From NCBI GenBank assembly GCA_029262775.1, contig JAJCYR010000023.1:1-34186 (forward strand): a stretch of DNA of 34,186 nucleotides, read 5' to 3'. The translations under genes were made by a program, and so were the position numbers. The DNA is from Bacteroidota bacterium (lineage in GTDB: Bacteria; Bacteroidota; Rhodothermia; Rhodothermales; UBA10348). Below are positions 8,399 through 16,531 of this stretch, one piece after another. Every line of letters starts with the position of its first letter. The stretch's first letter is position 1. The notes below the pieces were generated by a model. It had not been told where the DNA came from and searched no databases. It saw nothing but the letters and a program-made list of their open reading frames with translations.

Positions 8399-9265
8399 AT
8401 GAGCAAAGTCATTACAGTCATCTCCTGCATGCTTGTCGCCGCGATCTCGACCACCATGCTGTCGTGTAGGCCAAGCGCACAGGCCGGATCGCCCGAAGGA
8501 CCTCGATACGACTCTGCGGCCACACGCCACCTGATTGAATCGATGATCGAAGCGCACGGTGGCATGGAGGCGTGGAAACGGGCTCCCTCCGTCTCCTACG
8601 ACAATATATTCTTCAACCCTTTCGCCACAGATGGACAGGACCCCTGGTGGTTCTCGAGGGAATATGTTGAACCATCCTCTGGCAGAGTCTACCAGGAGTG
8701 GCCAGCCCATGGCGCGACGTTGGCCTTTGACGGCAAAACCACCTGGAGTACGGGTTGGAGTCTGGGAAATCCGCCGAAGTTCATGGCGCAGTTCTTTTAC
8801 TGGTTCGTGAACCTTCCGTGGCTCACGCAACATGATCATGTAGCGCTCACGGGTCTGGACCGGGCGACGCTCCCGGGAGACTCCACATCCTTTCACCGCG
8901 TACACATGACCTTTCTGGAGCACCCGTCAGAGGTCAAATCCGGGCTCGACACCTACACGCTGTATATCGACCCTGAGTCCTTCCTCCTCAGAGGCTACCA
9001 ATACACGGTCGGTTTCGGACGCATGCTGGACATCATGGGCGTTCCCGCCGGGGAGACATTCGGACCCGTGCTGCGCATTCATGACAGCTTTCATTCAACA
9101 GGAGGCCTCGTGTTTCCGGAGCGAATGCATACGACCGCCCCGGACGGTTCGGAGACCTGGGGGCACCACCTCATTACCCGACAGGCCACAACCAGGCCGT
9201 TTCTGTCAGACTGGATGCGCCGCCCTCCGGGCGCCGTAATCGACCTGTCTGCCCGAGATCGCTGA
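8399..9265 (+). CDS. LolA-like lipoprotein, paralog 1
   Basis: A 288-aa protein with a signal peptide and lipobox-like MLSC (Cys23). The mature start LIESMIEAHGGMEAW resembles the opening of LolA/LolB-fold or DUF6503-type outer-membrane lipoprotein-sorting-like proteins, in which an unclosed beta-barrel holds a lipid or other hydrophobic ligand. It shares the order of blocks with the next gene: AHGG, N-x-P-x-x-M and LPWL followed by Q and D residues. Aromatic residues are abundant (for example FFYWFVNLPW). Substrate and function are unknown. It is divergent from the winged-helix/propeller regulator and 45 bases before its paralog, so probably co-transcribed with it. Confidence 0.8.
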   Translation: MSKVITVISCMLVAAISTTMLSCRPSAQAGSPEGPRYDSAATRHLIESMIEAHGGMEAWKRAPSVSYDNIFFNPFATDGQDPWWFSREYVEPSSGRVYQEWPAHGATLAFDGKTTWSTGWSLGNPPKFMAQFFYWFVNLPWLTQHDHVALTGLDRATLPGDSTSFHRVHMTFLEHPSEVKSGLDTYTLYIDPESFLLRGYQYTVGFGRMLDIMGVPAGETFGPVLRIHDSFHSTGGLVFPERMHTTAPDGSETWGHHLITRQATTRPFLSDWMRRPPGAVIDLSARDR

Positions 9266-9310
9266 CGAGGCGCACGCTCAAATGACTACACGTACCAAAC
9301 ATCATACAAC

Positions 9311-10117
9311 ATGAAAACATCCAGCATACTTCGAATCCTGATTCTGGCCAGCTTTTTCCTTACCGCATGCCAGTCCGACTCTACCGTGCCCGAATCGCAT
9401 CATCCAGCAGACAATCTGACGTACAGGGGACCAGCCGTAGTAGAGCGCATGATTAAGGCGCACGGCGGAATGAGCCCGTGGCTTTCGTCGGAAACCACGC
9501 GGTTCTCCCATATTTCCTTCATGCCCAGTATGCCAGATCAGTTCCCCCGATGGATGATCTCGCATGAGACTACGCACCAGGCCTCTAGACGGGCCTATGC
9601 CGATCACCCCCATTGGAATTCCTACATAGCAAACAATAACGAGGAGGTATGGTCGGAGAACTGGCCATTCCCGAATCCTCCAAGTCAGATGATCGCCATC
9701 CACTACTATATGGTGTTTCTACCGTGGCTGTCGCAAGACGACGGAACGATCTTTCTGGAACCAACCACGGGAACGCTTCCTGGTCGCGAAGAAATTTACA
9801 ATGTGGTGACGTTCCACCATCCGGCACCTGCAGGAGAGAAACCCGATCTATGGACATTCTACATCGATCGGGAAACCAATATCATGGAAGGGTTTTCCGT
9901 AGACTTTGCACAGGGCAAGGCATTCCATGTCATTCGAGGATATACGGATGCCGATGGTCTTATGGTACCATCCGACTGGGAGACGTTCGCAGGTCCACAG
10001 CTACAACGCATCGGTATACACGCCGTGGTCGATGCTTCGCTGCAGGCGCCATGGGATGAGTCCCGAATGCAACGTCCTTCCACAGCCCAGGTGGACCCAA
10101 GCGGCACGTCGAAGTAG
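9311..10117 (+). CDS. LolA-like lipoprotein, paralog 2
   Basis: A 268-aa paralog of the preceding gene. It has a lipobox LTAC (Cys20), then VVERMIKAHGGMSPW and the motif ENWPFPNPPSQM followed by LPWLSQDD, which line up with SLGNPPKFM and LPWLTQHD in paralog 1. The pair looks like a tandem duplication that has diverged, with perhaps a third of residues similar by eye. Like paralog 1 it is predicted to be an envelope lipoprotein with a LolA-type fold; the ligand is unknown. The gene ends 29 bases from the convergent DUF3098 gene. Confidence 0.8.
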   Translation: MKTSSILRILILASFFLTACQSDSTVPESHHPADNLTYRGPAVVERMIKAHGGMSPWLSSETTRFSHISFMPSMPDQFPRWMISHETTHQASRRAYADHPHWNSYIANNNEEVWSENWPFPNPPSQMIAIHYYMVFLPWLSQDDGTIFLEPTTGTLPGREEIYNVVTFHHPAPAGEKPDLWTFYIDRETNIMEGFSVDFAQGKAFHVIRGYTDADGLMVPSDWETFAGPQLQRIGIHAVVDASLQAPWDESRMQRPSTAQVDPSGTSK

Positions 10118-10146
10118 CGGCAGCGCGCCTTCCGACGGTTACCTAC

Positions 10147-10413
10147 TCAATTGACTATTTCTTCTGGCGGGCGCTTCAGAATGGCGTAGATGATTTCCAG
10201 ATAGCCGCCCAGTATGATGAGCGGCGCCACGTAGAGCGAAATCACGCCGTCCACTTCGTTCTCGAGACGCATGATCACATAACCCACCACGATCATGGCC
10301 AGGCCCAGCAGCAGCAGACGGTAATTGGCGCGCGTAAACACCATGACGCCGGAGCGTGCGGAGTTCCTCTTGCGGGAGGCGCGACTTTTACGTGCAGAAG
10401 TGCTCTTGGCCAT
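10147..10413 (-). CDS. DUF3098 family small membrane protein
   Basis: An 88-aa protein with a Lys/Arg/Ser-rich cytoplasmic N-terminus (about 1-22) and two membrane helices (about residues 31-49 and 61-81) joined by a short acidic loop. The pattern FTRANYRLLLLGLAMIVVGY, then a second helix and a charged tail matches DUF3098, a Bacteroidota/Rhodothermota family of unknown function. ATG 10413 is chosen because the family begins with such a short basic tail; the longer frame upstream would run into the divergent mreD gene. It is convergent with the lipoprotein gene ending at 10117. Confidence 0.82.
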   Translation of the reverse strand: MAKSTSARKSRASRKRNSARSGVMVFTRANYRLLLLGLAMIVVGYVIMRLENEVDGVISLYVAPLIILGGYLEIIYAILKRPPEEIVN

Positions 10414-10529
10414 GAAGACGGGAATCTGTTGTGGGTGCGGCAAAAACCGACCGCCTGCATCCAGGTTCCGCCGCAGATGTCGTAGTTTGCGGCCGTCACC
10501 GCTCCCTGCACCTGCCTCGTTTTCTCCCA

Positions 10530-11000
10530 ATGCCCCAGATTTTGCGCATCCTGCTTTCGGGCGTCCTCGTTGTAGCCGTCCAATGGCTCTTCCTGGGCCG
10601 CGTCGCACTGTGGGGAGCCTATCCGGATGCCGTACTTCTGTTTGTGGCCTGGGTCGGACTTCGGAAAGGCCGCCAGTGGGGCGCCGTCACCGGGTTTCTG
10701 ACAGGCGCCGCGCTCGATGCCATCTACGGCACATGGGGGCTCCACATGTTCGTGAAAACGCTCCTTGGTTTCGTCACCGGTCTCTATCCGGCATCGGACC
10801 GCGAGACGCTGACCATCGTTCCTCGGCAGGCCTTCCTGGGCGGCTTTGTTGTTGCACTCATCCACAATGGAATATTTGTGACGCTGCTCGCGCTGCAGGA
10901 AGGCGTCCAGAATTCCTTCCTGGTCACCGGTCTCTGGCTCGGCTCGGCCCTCTACACAGCCTTCGTGGGAATCCTGGCCGGGCTTCTGAAGGACCACTGA
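10530..11000 (+). CDS. mreD: Rod shape-determining protein MreD
   Basis: A 156-aa, very hydrophobic protein with about five membrane helices. The N-terminal run ILLSGVLVVAVQWLFLGRV, then YPDAVLLFVAWVGLRKGRQWG and the block GFLTGAALDAIYGTWGLHMF, is characteristic of MreD, a membrane subunit of the elongasome that works with MreB, MreC, RodA and PBP2. ATG 10530 fits the family start; an upstream ATG at 10431 would add 33 non-membrane residues that read into the neighbouring gene's upstream region. It stands alone here: mreB and mreC, its usual neighbours, are not in the window. Confidence 0.88.
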   Translation: MPQILRILLSGVLVVAVQWLFLGRVALWGAYPDAVLLFVAWVGLRKGRQWGAVTGFLTGAALDAIYGTWGLHMFVKTLLGFVTGLYPASDRETLTIVPRQAFLGGFVVALIHNGIFVTLLALQEGVQNSFLVTGLWLGSALYTAFVGILAGLLKDH

Positions 11001-11052
11001 CCCCGCACGCCACGTTCCGGCATGAATTGAGCATGGAAGTCACAGCCCGCAG

Positions 11053-11084
11053 TTGCCAAAGTCGGTGAACCTACGTTATTTTGG
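11053..11084 (+). promoter_or_regulatory. Putative promoter of tRNA-Ala
   Basis: TTGCCA at 11053-11058 and TTATTTTGG at 11076-11084 lie 12-44 bases before the tRNA. The second block approximates the Bacteroidota TAnnTTTG element (TATTTTGG). Spacing is about 17 bases to TTATTT or 18 to TATTTTGG. The match is imperfect. Confidence 0.35.
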
Positions 11085-11096
11085 CAGTCTTGACCC

Positions 11097-11169
11097 GGGG
11101 CTATAGCTCAGCTGGTAGAGCGCTTGAATGGCATTCAAGAGGTCAGCGGTTCGAACCCGCTTAGCTCCA
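11097..11169 (+). tRNA. tRNA-Ala(GGC)
   Basis: The full cloverleaf can be drawn by hand. The acceptor stem is GGGGCTA/TAGCTCC and includes the G3-U70 wobble pair that identifies alanine tRNAs. The anticodon stem is CTTGA/TCAAG with loop ATGGCAT, giving anticodon GGC. The T arm is AGCGG-TTCGAAC-CCGCT. The discriminator base is A, and CCA is not encoded. Length is 73 nt. Confidence 0.97.
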
Positions 11170-11220
11170 CATCGTCCTGCCCGGGAAAACGCGTGCCCGC
11201 CCGACCGGGCTGGGCACCAA

Positions 11221-11811
11221 ATGTCTGCTTTTTCCCGTACCCTACTGTTACGGCCCAGCACTTCTTACCGGACAGCAGCACACCAATTGAACACACTTCA
11301 TAGGGATATCCTTGCCCTTGGCGTCCAGCAGTGGAATGCATGGCGTGAGAAGCATCCGGATGAGATACCGGACCTGTCCGGGGTTGACCTGACCGGATCC
11401 CATTTGGCCGACATTAACCTGAGGGGCTGCCTGCTCCAAGGGGCGTACCTGACCGTGTCAGAACTCGACAGTGCCTGCCTCGACAACGCCGACCTGACTG
11501 GCGCGAACCTGACCGGCACGGACCTGTCCAATGCCTCGCTTGTTGGCGCGAACCTTACCGATGCCGACCTGTGCTACGCCATCTGCACGTTTGCCGACAT
11601 GACCGGCGCCGACTTTTCCCGGGCCCTTCTCACGGAAGCAATCTTCTTCAACGCCAACATGCAGCGTGCCGTCCTGCGCGGCGCGCGCGTCCGGGAGACC
11701 ATTTTTACCGGTGCCGACCTCCGGGAGGCTGATTTGACCGATGTGGATCTGGACCAGGCGCTGCTCGACGGCGCTACGGTATCCCTTCCCAAACGGCAGT
11801 TGGACGGATAG
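11221..11811 (+). CDS. Pentapeptide-repeat protein
   Basis: A 196-aa protein. After an N-terminal helical part with NAWREKHPDEIPDLSG, residues about 65-185 are a run of A(D/N)Lxx pentapeptides (for example ADLTGANLTGTDLSNASL), which fold as a right-handed quadrilateral beta-helix. No signal peptide or membrane segment, so it is probably cytoplasmic. Functions of such proteins vary (DNA mimicry, scaffolding) and none can be assigned here. ATG 11221 is chosen because the earlier in-frame ATG at 11128 lies inside the tRNA; TTG 11287 is another option. It is convergent with the lipoprotein gene 14 bases beyond its stop. Confidence 0.85.
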   Translation: MSAFSRTLLLRPSTSYRTAAHQLNTLHRDILALGVQQWNAWREKHPDEIPDLSGVDLTGSHLADINLRGCLLQGAYLTVSELDSACLDNADLTGANLTGTDLSNASLVGANLTDADLCYAICTFADMTGADFSRALLTEAIFFNANMQRAVLRGARVRETIFTGADLREADLTDVDLDQALLDGATVSLPKRQLDG

Positions 11812-11825
11812 AAGGGCGTCGCGCG

Positions 11826-12596
11826 TTACCGGTACCAGTGCTCGGCCGTGAGCGCGCGCGCTGGCTCAAAAAACCCATCCGGGAACGTCATGCCCACCCG
11901 CATGTCGGCATACCGCTCCTCCAGCGTCAGCGTGCTGTCGACCCGGAAGGTGACAGTCGGAGCCACCCATCCATCGCCAAGCCGCTCATAGTCATCGAAC
12001 CGAACGTCCTGGACCGCCGTCCCCTGCCTCTGCACCAGGCGCACGAACACCATCCGCTCCGCATCTACCCAGAACTGATTGGGCATCAGATCTCCCTCGT
12101 CAGCCCCGACGACGAGCACCTCACGATCCTGCCAGATTGTCCGGTGCACACGCGACAGGTCAAAATCCAGCGAGTCCAGTTTCGAGGCCATCACGTCCGG
12201 ATCTTCATGATAAACGTCGAACCCAAGCAGGAGCAGCGGGTGCAGTGTCGGGCCTGACTGCGAAAGCGCACCGCCCGCATACACATAGATGGAATCGTTC
12301 CGGAAAAGCCACATGTCCCCGCTCGACGGCGATCCAATATCAATACGAAGCTGCCCGGGCAGCGCCAGCGCCTCGTACCAGAAGGTCGTGTCGGTCTCGC
12401 CACCCGGCCCATGCTGGATGGTCGTCTGCACGAACGTCATCGTCTCGTACCAGTCACCGGCATAGGCCGCGTGCATGGCCGCAATCACGTCTTCCCCTCG
12501 TTCCAGACTGCTGGCTACCGGTTCTTTGTCGGGAGATGCGCAGGCCGCGAACAGGACCAGCGCCGGAACAAGAAAGTAGACCAGTTGACGAGTCAT
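11826..12596 (-). CDS. LolA-like outer-membrane lipoprotein
   Basis: A 256-aa protein with a signal peptide and lipobox FAAC (Cys19). The mature part opens with RGEDVIAAMHAAYAGDWYETMTF, and has the alternating beta-strand pattern and repeated R/K-x-D-I, F-R-N-D-S-I-Y and W-V-D-A-E-R-M motifs of LolA-fold sorting-like proteins. Its ATG shares a base with the TGA of the upstream DUF5916 gene (TGATG at 12594-12598), indicating translational coupling and a joint envelope role. Ligand unknown. It is a distant relative in fold, not an obvious sequence paralog, of the pair at 8399-10117. Confidence 0.78.
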   Translation of the reverse strand: MTRQLVYFLVPALVLFAACASPDKEPVASSLERGEDVIAAMHAAYAGDWYETMTFVQTTIQHGPGGETDTTFWYEALALPGQLRIDIGSPSSGDMWLFRNDSIYVYAGGALSQSGPTLHPLLLLGFDVYHEDPDVMASKLDSLDFDLSRVHRTIWQDREVLVVGADEGDLMPNQFWVDAERMVFVRLVQRQGTAVQDVRFDDYERLGDGWVAPTVTFRVDSTLTLEERYADMRVGMTFPDGFFEPARALTAEHWYR

Positions 12597-14878
12597 CAGA
12601 GCGTAAACGTGTGGGTGTATTTGAAGAGGAGCGTCCGATTCTGCGAGCGCGGAAGGGTTGGAATATCGGCAAACCGGTCCCGATCCGCATTCAGGCTCTC
12701 GTTGTAGACGAGCCAGAAATCGTTGCCTTCCCGGAAATTGTACCGAAAGCGAACGTTCGCGTCGGCTACTTCCGCATCGGTATTGAACTGGATGAACGCA
12801 TTCCAGGAAATCTTCCTGTTGATGCCAACCTGCGCGCGCAGCCCCATGAGCTGGACATTGGCCGACTGGTCGCGATCATCAAAGGAAAGGCGCGTAAATG
12901 ACCAGGACCCCTGAAGCTCCAGGTGCCGGCTGGCGTTCCATGTGGGCGAGAGTTCCACGCCCACGCGCGTGCCGTCGAAGAACGTACCCCCCTCGATCTC
13001 GGCTTCGCCGCGGAACAGCGAACCATCGGCCATGGTGTAGCGCGTCTGCGCTTCGACATACGTGTGCCGTCCGGCCGGTACGAACGTGTCTTCTGGAAGC
13101 TCAAGTTGTTCGGTCAGGTCTTCCTGTATCATGTTGATCGAGAAGCGCCCGCTGGCACTCGACTTGAAATCGACGTCCCAGGAGTGCCCAAGCCGGGCCG
13201 ACTCGACGCTTCCATCGTCATTGCGCAGGAACACGTTACCAAAAATGGAGCCGTCGTAATTCCGGATGGGCGACGCCTCGCCCGGGCGCCATCCGTACTG
13301 CGTATCGAACCCGAGCTGGGTGAAGTCGCGCCGCGTGATGAATCCAATGCCCGGGTTGTAGGCGGCACCTGCGTACATGACCGTGAGATCATACGCCAGC
13401 CCGATATTGCCCCGGCGCTCGACGCTGATGAGGCCGAGCCCCTGGTCGAACAGATCGGCCGACACGTCTTCCTCGAAGGACTGCGTCCACTTCACATCCA
13501 GGAACTGCTGGTTTCCCAGAAACAGGAGTCCGTCGAGCCCATACGCCACGTTCCACGACCCGTCATCGCCGAGCCGGCTTGTAAACATGCTGCCGGCGAA
13601 TGACTGGGTGTTGAGCACACGCCGCCTCAGGCGCATGACGCCGAAGTTCTCCGCGGGCAGCCCGGCGCCTGCTTCGGTCTGCATGTTCATGAGACCGATA
13701 TCCCACGTACCGACACGGCCCACCATACGCGCCCCGCCCAGAATGCGGACGGTTTCTCCGCTGCTCAGCCCGATGTTTCGGCTGTGGAAGAGCCGGTCCG
13801 TGCGGCCGAACTGGAAATTGAACAGCGCCGAGCGCTCCTGGAAGAACTGGCGTTTCTCAGGAAAAAAGAGCGAGAAACGGGTCAGATTGACCTGCTGGTC
13901 GTCCGCTTCCACCTGGGCAAAGTCCGTATTGATGGTGGCGTCAACGGTCAGGTTGCTCGTGAGGTTGTATTTCACGTCGAGACCCACGTCCTGGTCCGTA
14001 TTCGTGGGTTGCCTGAACCGCGTTCCGTCAAACTCCGTGTTCCGTCCCGCTCCGCCTGCCACGTACGGCGTCACATACAGCGGGAGCGCACTTTCCACGC
14101 CCTGCAATACCACGGTTTTGGCCTGGGACGGCTTGGCGAAGCCCAGGCTCCAGTCCGGGCGGATGGCCGGAAAAATGTGTCGCTCCCCCTTGCGCGCAAT
14201 GTAGCGGTACGTGGAGAGTCCCATCTCCACCCGATCGCTGACCGTCTGGAAGCCGAGGCTCGAATAAGGGATGCGCATCTCCACGAACCACCCCTCGGAG
14301 GTCTGGCGCGTTTCTACGTCCCAGAACGTATTCCAGGAATCATTCACCGCGCCGCCAAAAGCGCTTCCGCCGCCCGACTCCCCGTCATTCGAAACCGCCA
14401 TATCGAATCGGACGCCGAGCGGCGTCGTGAAGAACCAGAGTGCGTTCTCGTTGTCGTTGAACGTGTCGAGAATGATGGCGAACGTGTCGTCCCCGCTGTA
14501 GCGGTCACGGTACAGCGTATTGGCACGGATACCGTCCGGCTCGGCGTCGTAGAGGCGCCCCCCCACATAGAGGAAGGCGTCGTCGTACGTGATGAGAATC
14601 TCAGTCTGTTCGGTCATGCGCCCGCCGGGTGTCGGCGCGTACATGGTCATCGGAAGCGGTTCTACCTGCTGCCACCCGGCATCGTCGAGCCGGCCGTCGA
14701 GAACAATCGCGCCGCTGGCGCGCTGCAGGACAAGCGGGCGGGCCGCATCTCCCGGAGCTTCGGCCCGGAAAGCCCGCGTGCGCGTGCGCTCCTGCTGGCG
14801 GTCCTGGCCGTTGGCCATCGGAGCGGCCACGATCGCGGGAAGGAGACAGCCAACCAGCAGAACAATCAGTGTGCGCAT
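12596..14878 (-). CDS. CBM9-like / DUF5916 outer-membrane protein
   Basis: A 760-aa protein with a signal peptide (MRTLIVLLVGCLLPAIVAA). Residues about 45-215 match the CBM9-like domain typical of DUF5916 proteins (DGRLDDAGWQQVEPLPMTMY, then ALWFFTTPLGVRFD), and the remainder has the alternating strands and WNTFWDVETR, PYSSLGF and FSLFFPEKRQFFQER blocks of the family, predicted as an outer-membrane beta-barrel. The function of DUF5916 is unknown. ATG 14878 starts at the signal peptide; ATG 14911 would add 11 residues and is also possible. A TATATTTG element lies 96-103 bases upstream. It is coupled to the lipoprotein gene downstream. Confidence 0.85.
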   Translation of the reverse strand: MRTLIVLLVGCLLPAIVAAPMANGQDRQQERTRTRAFRAEAPGDAARPLVLQRASGAIVLDGRLDDAGWQQVEPLPMTMYAPTPGGRMTEQTEILITYDDAFLYVGGRLYDAEPDGIRANTLYRDRYSGDDTFAIILDTFNDNENALWFFTTPLGVRFDMAVSNDGESGGGSAFGGAVNDSWNTFWDVETRQTSEGWFVEMRIPYSSLGFQTVSDRVEMGLSTYRYIARKGERHIFPAIRPDWSLGFAKPSQAKTVVLQGVESALPLYVTPYVAGGAGRNTEFDGTRFRQPTNTDQDVGLDVKYNLTSNLTVDATINTDFAQVEADDQQVNLTRFSLFFPEKRQFFQERSALFNFQFGRTDRLFHSRNIGLSSGETVRILGGARMVGRVGTWDIGLMNMQTEAGAGLPAENFGVMRLRRRVLNTQSFAGSMFTSRLGDDGSWNVAYGLDGLLFLGNQQFLDVKWTQSFEEDVSADLFDQGLGLISVERRGNIGLAYDLTVMYAGAAYNPGIGFITRRDFTQLGFDTQYGWRPGEASPIRNYDGSIFGNVFLRNDDGSVESARLGHSWDVDFKSSASGRFSINMIQEDLTEQLELPEDTFVPAGRHTYVEAQTRYTMADGSLFRGEAEIEGGTFFDGTRVGVELSPTWNASRHLELQGSWSFTRLSFDDRDQSANVQLMGLRAQVGINRKISWNAFIQFNTDAEVADANVRFRYNFREGNDFWLVYNESLNADRDRFADIPTLPRSQNRTLLFKYTHTFTL

Positions 14879-14973
14879 GGGCAAAGACACGGGCGAAACG
14901 GTGAACGACATTCGAAAGAATTGATCAGCAAACATGGACCGGGCAGAGAAGACCGGGGCCGGCCGGGGCCGCG

Positions 14974-14981
14974 CAAATATA
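14974..14981 (-). promoter_or_regulatory. Putative promoter element TAnnTTTG
   Basis: Reading the minus strand, TATATTTG is an exact match to the Bacteroidota -7 element TAnnTTTG, located about 63 bases upstream of ATG 14911 and 96 upstream of ATG 14878 in the DUF5916 leader. A TTTG at 14994-14997 is only 12 bases away and too close for a -33 partner, so the assignment is tentative. Confidence 0.4.
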
Positions 14982-15018
14982 CGGTGTCCTGCGCAAAGGC
15001 TGTTGAGCACGCTGTGAA

Positions 15019-15909
15019 TCAGAAATCGTCCCGCCGAAGACCAAAGAACGACGAGATTTCCGCCTCGATAGCGACATCCGGAGCGGGCCACTCATGACCG
15101 TGATCCAACAATTCGTAGAGGTGAACCTGCGCCCCGTTCTCACACGTGCCATACCGCCGGACATCGGCCCGGGCTGACCCGACACGCTCGGTCGTACGGA
15201 CGGCGCCACCCACGCACGCGGCCTCATCCCGCCAGCGGAGCATGGTATCGACGGCCGAAAGCAGGCTCTGGCTTCCAGCATCCTGGCCATCGAACGGAAG
15301 TACGGTGTCGTCAGAGCCATTGACCATCATCATATGGGCGGGCGCCGTGCGACTGCAGCTCTCGGACACCGGCACGGACATCATGCCAGCGACGGACGCA
15401 AACCCCGCAAACGTATCGCCGCTTTCACATGCCAGATGGTGCAGAAATACGGCACCCTGCGAGTACCCGACGACATACACATTGCGCCGATCCACTTCCA
15501 TCACTTTTTCCACTTCATCGATGATGGCCGCCGCGAACCCCACATCGTCCACGCCGTCCAGATCCGGACGCACGCAATTGCACCCTTCCGCCCAGTTGGC
15601 GCCCGTAGCCGTCGGGTAGGCCACCGCAAAGTCATCCTCATTGGCCTGTTCATCGAGTCGGGTCTGCTCGCGGAACAACGAACCGCTGCCACCGGCGCCG
15701 TGGAAGGCAATCACGAGCGGTACATTTGGTGAATCGGTGACGCTTCCCGGTATGAACACCTCGAACGAACGCGTCGTGCCGTTGTGGTCAAACCGCAGGG
15801 TCTGCGTCTGTCCGCCAAGCGACGTCGCGTCACAACTGGAAAGCAGCAGAAGCATCACTACTGCAACCGGAATCGTAATGAATGGGAGCCTTTTTGCGCT
15901 GAATGTCAT
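15019..15909 (-). CDS. PHB-depolymerase/LpqC-like esterase, lipoprotein
   Basis: A 296-aa alpha/beta hydrolase. A signal peptide ends in a lipobox LSSC (Cys26). The oxyanion-type loop is HGAGG (70-74), the nucleophile motif is GYSQG with Ser150, an acidic residue sits in NGSDD (Asp200/201), and the catalytic His is probably His272 in GHEWP. This layout is that of LpqC and poly(3-hydroxybutyrate) depolymerase/feruloyl-esterase-type enzymes; the actual substrate could be a polyester or a plant ester and cannot be decided. Being lipid-anchored suggests action on the outer or inner membrane surface. ATG 15909 directly precedes the signal peptide; the longer frame upstream reads through the neighbouring gene. 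Confidence 0.9.
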   Translation of the reverse strand: MTFSAKRLPFITIPVAVVMLLLLSSCDATSLGGQTQTLRFDHNGTTRSFEVFIPGSVTDSPNVPLVIAFHGAGGSGSLFREQTRLDEQANEDDFAVAYPTATGANWAEGCNCVRPDLDGVDDVGFAAAIIDEVEKVMEVDRRNVYVVGYSQGAVFLHHLACESGDTFAGFASVAGMMSVPVSESCSRTAPAHMMMVNGSDDTVLPFDGQDAGSQSLLSAVDTMLRWRDEAACVGGAVRTTERVGSARADVRRYGTCENGAQVHLYELLDHGHEWPAPDVAIEAEISSFFGLRRDDF

Positions 15910-15964
15910 ACCTGTTGGTGTCCTGTGGCAGAGTGTCCAGCAATATACGCGTTCAATACACCCG

Positions 15965-16486
15965 TCACGAAGCCCAATCGCTGCCGAGCGCGCGTTCAAA
16001 ATAGGGCACCCACTCCGACGCGCAGCAGAGGCGCATGCGCGAGACGCCGTTGCCCACGCACGCACCGCGCAGCGCCTGCTCTCCGCGAATGGCATCGAAG
16101 GCCGCCTGGACCTGGTTCGGCGCGGCGTCCGCATCTATCCGGAAAAGCACGTCGAAGCGACCGTAGACGAGGCAGAGGGCGTCGATCGGGCGCGCATTCA
16201 TTTCGTAGGGGCGGGAGAACTGAATGCCGATGCGGCGGTGCCCCATGCGCGCAGAGACATCGACCGACTGCTCGCCGAGCGGTGTGGCACACCACATCGA
16301 TGTAGATACGGCGCTTAACTGCGGGGCGCGGCGCGCGGCCTCGGCCACGAAGAGCGCCGGTATATCGGGTTTTCTGCGCCCGGGAACGGCCGCGCGGTCG
16401 GTGGCAAGGCGTCGTGCGGGTGGCGTGGCGGCGGAAGCGGAGCGGCTGAGCCATTCGACGGTCGGCCAGGCAGTTACGTGTGTCAT
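15965..16486 (-). CDS. Unrecognised protein, 173 aa
   Basis: I do not recognise this protein. It has no signal peptide and no clear membrane helix. An Ala/Arg-rich N-terminal part (about 15-50) is followed by a more ordered region with SRPYEMNARPIDALCLVYGRFDVLFRID-type strands (split here for brevity) and several Cys residues, including a CC pair near the C-terminus. It sits between the DUF5686 and esterase genes on the same strand. ATG 16486 is preferred over the more distant ATG 16549, which would place the start inside an operator-like palindrome. Coding potential is supported by the strand context but not by any family match, so confidence is limited. Confidence 0.5.
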   Translation of the reverse strand: MTHVTAWPTVEWLSRSASAATPPARRLATDRAAVPGRRKPDIPALFVAEAARRAPQLSAVSTSMWCATPLGEQSVDVSARMGHRRIGIQFSRPYEMNARPIDALCLVYGRFDVLFRIDADAAPNQVQAAFDAIRGEQALRGACVGNGVSRMRLCCASEWVPYFERALGSDWAS

Positions 16487-16531
16487 GTCAACAGGGGTTT
16501 TGGTTGCTGACACGAAGGTATATGGGCGGGG

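Noticed and set aside
8234..8923. A 229-codon minus-strand frame overlapping the lipoprotein at 8399
   Set aside because: The plus-strand lipoprotein has a lipobox and a paralog; the antisense frame has no recognisable domain.
13784..15097. A 437-codon plus-strand frame opposite the DUF5916 gene
   Set aside because: Antisense shadow of a clear DUF5916 protein; no signal peptide, domain or ribosome-binding site.
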